From: Eubacterium sp.
GTDB lineage: Bacteria; Bacillota; Clostridia; Oscillospirales; Acutalibacteraceae
NCBI GenBank assembly: GCA_029054965.1
Contig: JAIDEF010000032.1
Coordinates: 1-5,311, forward strand
DNA length: 5,311 nt
Direction: 5' to 3'
The notes beneath the pieces were generated by a model. It saw nothing but the letters and a program-made list of their open reading frames with translations. It made no database searches and was not told where the DNA came from. Positions 4,922 to 5,311 of the stretch are shown one piece after another. Each line of letters begins with the position of its first letter. The first letter of the stretch is position 1. The position numbers and the translations under genes are program-made.

Positions 4922-5311
4922 ATGGCACTCGACGGAATTTTTTTATACCATTTAAAAAATGAAATAGCTGATTTTGCAGTTGACAGCAGGGTTGATAAAA
5001 TCTATCAGCCCTCAAAGGATGAGCTTGTTATTAACCTTCGTTCAAGGGAGGGAAGTAAGAGGCTTCTTTTGTCCTGCAATGCTGACAGTGCCAGAATTCA
5101 TTTTACCGATTATCCGCCTGAAAATCCACCAAAGCCGCCTATGTTCTGCCTGCTTTTGAGAAAAAGACTTACAGGTGCCTGGATAACCGATGTTATTCAG
5201 GAGGATTTGGAACGTATTGTGAAAATTAATTTTTCAGGTACGGATGAGCTTGGTGATAAACGCTCATATTCACTCATTATTGAAATTATGGGCAGATATT
5301 CAAATATTATC
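4922..5311 (+). CDS. rqcH: RqcH / FbpA, NFACT-family ribosome quality control protein, N-terminal 130 residues (cut by the window end)
   Basis: In Bacillus, RqcH binds the obstructed 50S subunit after ribosome stalling and recruits alanyl-tRNA to add a C-terminal polyalanine tag for degradation; older annotation calls it fibronectin-binding protein FbpA. The visible part is the start of the NFACT-N domain: MALDGIF at the N-terminus, VDKIYQPSKDEL (24-35), LLLSCN (48-53), ENPPKPPMFCLLLRKRL (67-83) and IEIMGRYSNII at the end. Residues E97-R98 (LERI) align in my reading with the D97/R98 pair described for Bacillus RqcH, a conservative D-to-E change, and E121-I122-M123 also falls in place. AAGGA (4911-4915) lies 6 nt before the ATG, and the gap after the nif3 stop is 14 nt, so it belongs to the operon. 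The rest of the gene lies beyond the window and is not assessable. Confidence 0.94.
   Translation, partial: MALDGIFLYHLKNEIADFAVDSRVDKIYQPSKDELVINLRSREGSKRLLLSCNADSARIHFTDYPPENPPKPPMFCLLLRKRLTGAWITDVIQEDLERIVKINFSGTDELGDKRSYSLIIEIMGRYSNII

Noticed and set aside
4974..5159. 61-codon plus-strand frame near the right end.
   Set aside because: It overlaps the unmistakable RqcH N-terminus in another frame, so it is a shadow.

Overview
The window looks like chromosomal core-genome DNA from an AT-rich, low-GC Gram-positive anaerobe of the class Clostridia, probably Oscillospirales/Ruminococcaceae-like. The evidence is the IspH-S1 fusion, a DUF4364 protein, a DUF1858 protein, strong AGGAGG-type ribosome binding sites, and extended -10 promoters of the TGTGnTAT type. 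I see no tRNA or rRNA gene, CRISPR array, IS element or phage gene.

Left block (1-2567, + strand). The 3' part of a plsC-type acyltransferase gene runs with a TAATG overlap into a 680-codon gene. That gene joins IspH (last step of the MEP isoprenoid pathway) to a four-domain ribosomal-protein-S1-like protein. At the domain junction there is a Shine-Dalgarno sequence and an in-frame ATG, and lysine codon choice changes sharply there. The downstream part may therefore also be made as free S1. A tandem TAA TAA stop and a strong rho-independent hairpin end the unit.

Middle (2518-3331). A convergent intergenic region holds the terminator and a second nested inverted repeat. It is followed by a minus-strand DUF4364 gene that looks winged-helix-like in its N-terminal half. 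Between this gene and the next is a compact divergent promoter region. The two predicted promoters share one palindromic -35 hexamer (TTGCAA), have identical 17-bp spacers, and carry the same octamer TGTGCTAT across their extended -10 elements. The region is therefore an inverted repeat with 8-bp arms.

Right block (3302-5311, + strand). This is a tight operon: a 67-codon DUF1858 protein (CxxC), trmK (tRNA m1A22 methyltransferase), a Nif3/YqfO-family dinuclear-metal protein, and the start of rqcH/fbpA (NFACT, ribosome quality control), cut by the window end. Junctions are TAATG, ATGA and a 14-nt gap, so they are probably co-transcribed and partly translationally coupled. The genes fit a tRNA-modification and translation-quality theme, with two metal/thiol proteins of unclear role.

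The most interesting signals are the internal S1 start inside ispH-rpsA and the symmetric shared -35 divergent promoter next to a possible DUF4364 regulator. The regulatory link is inference.
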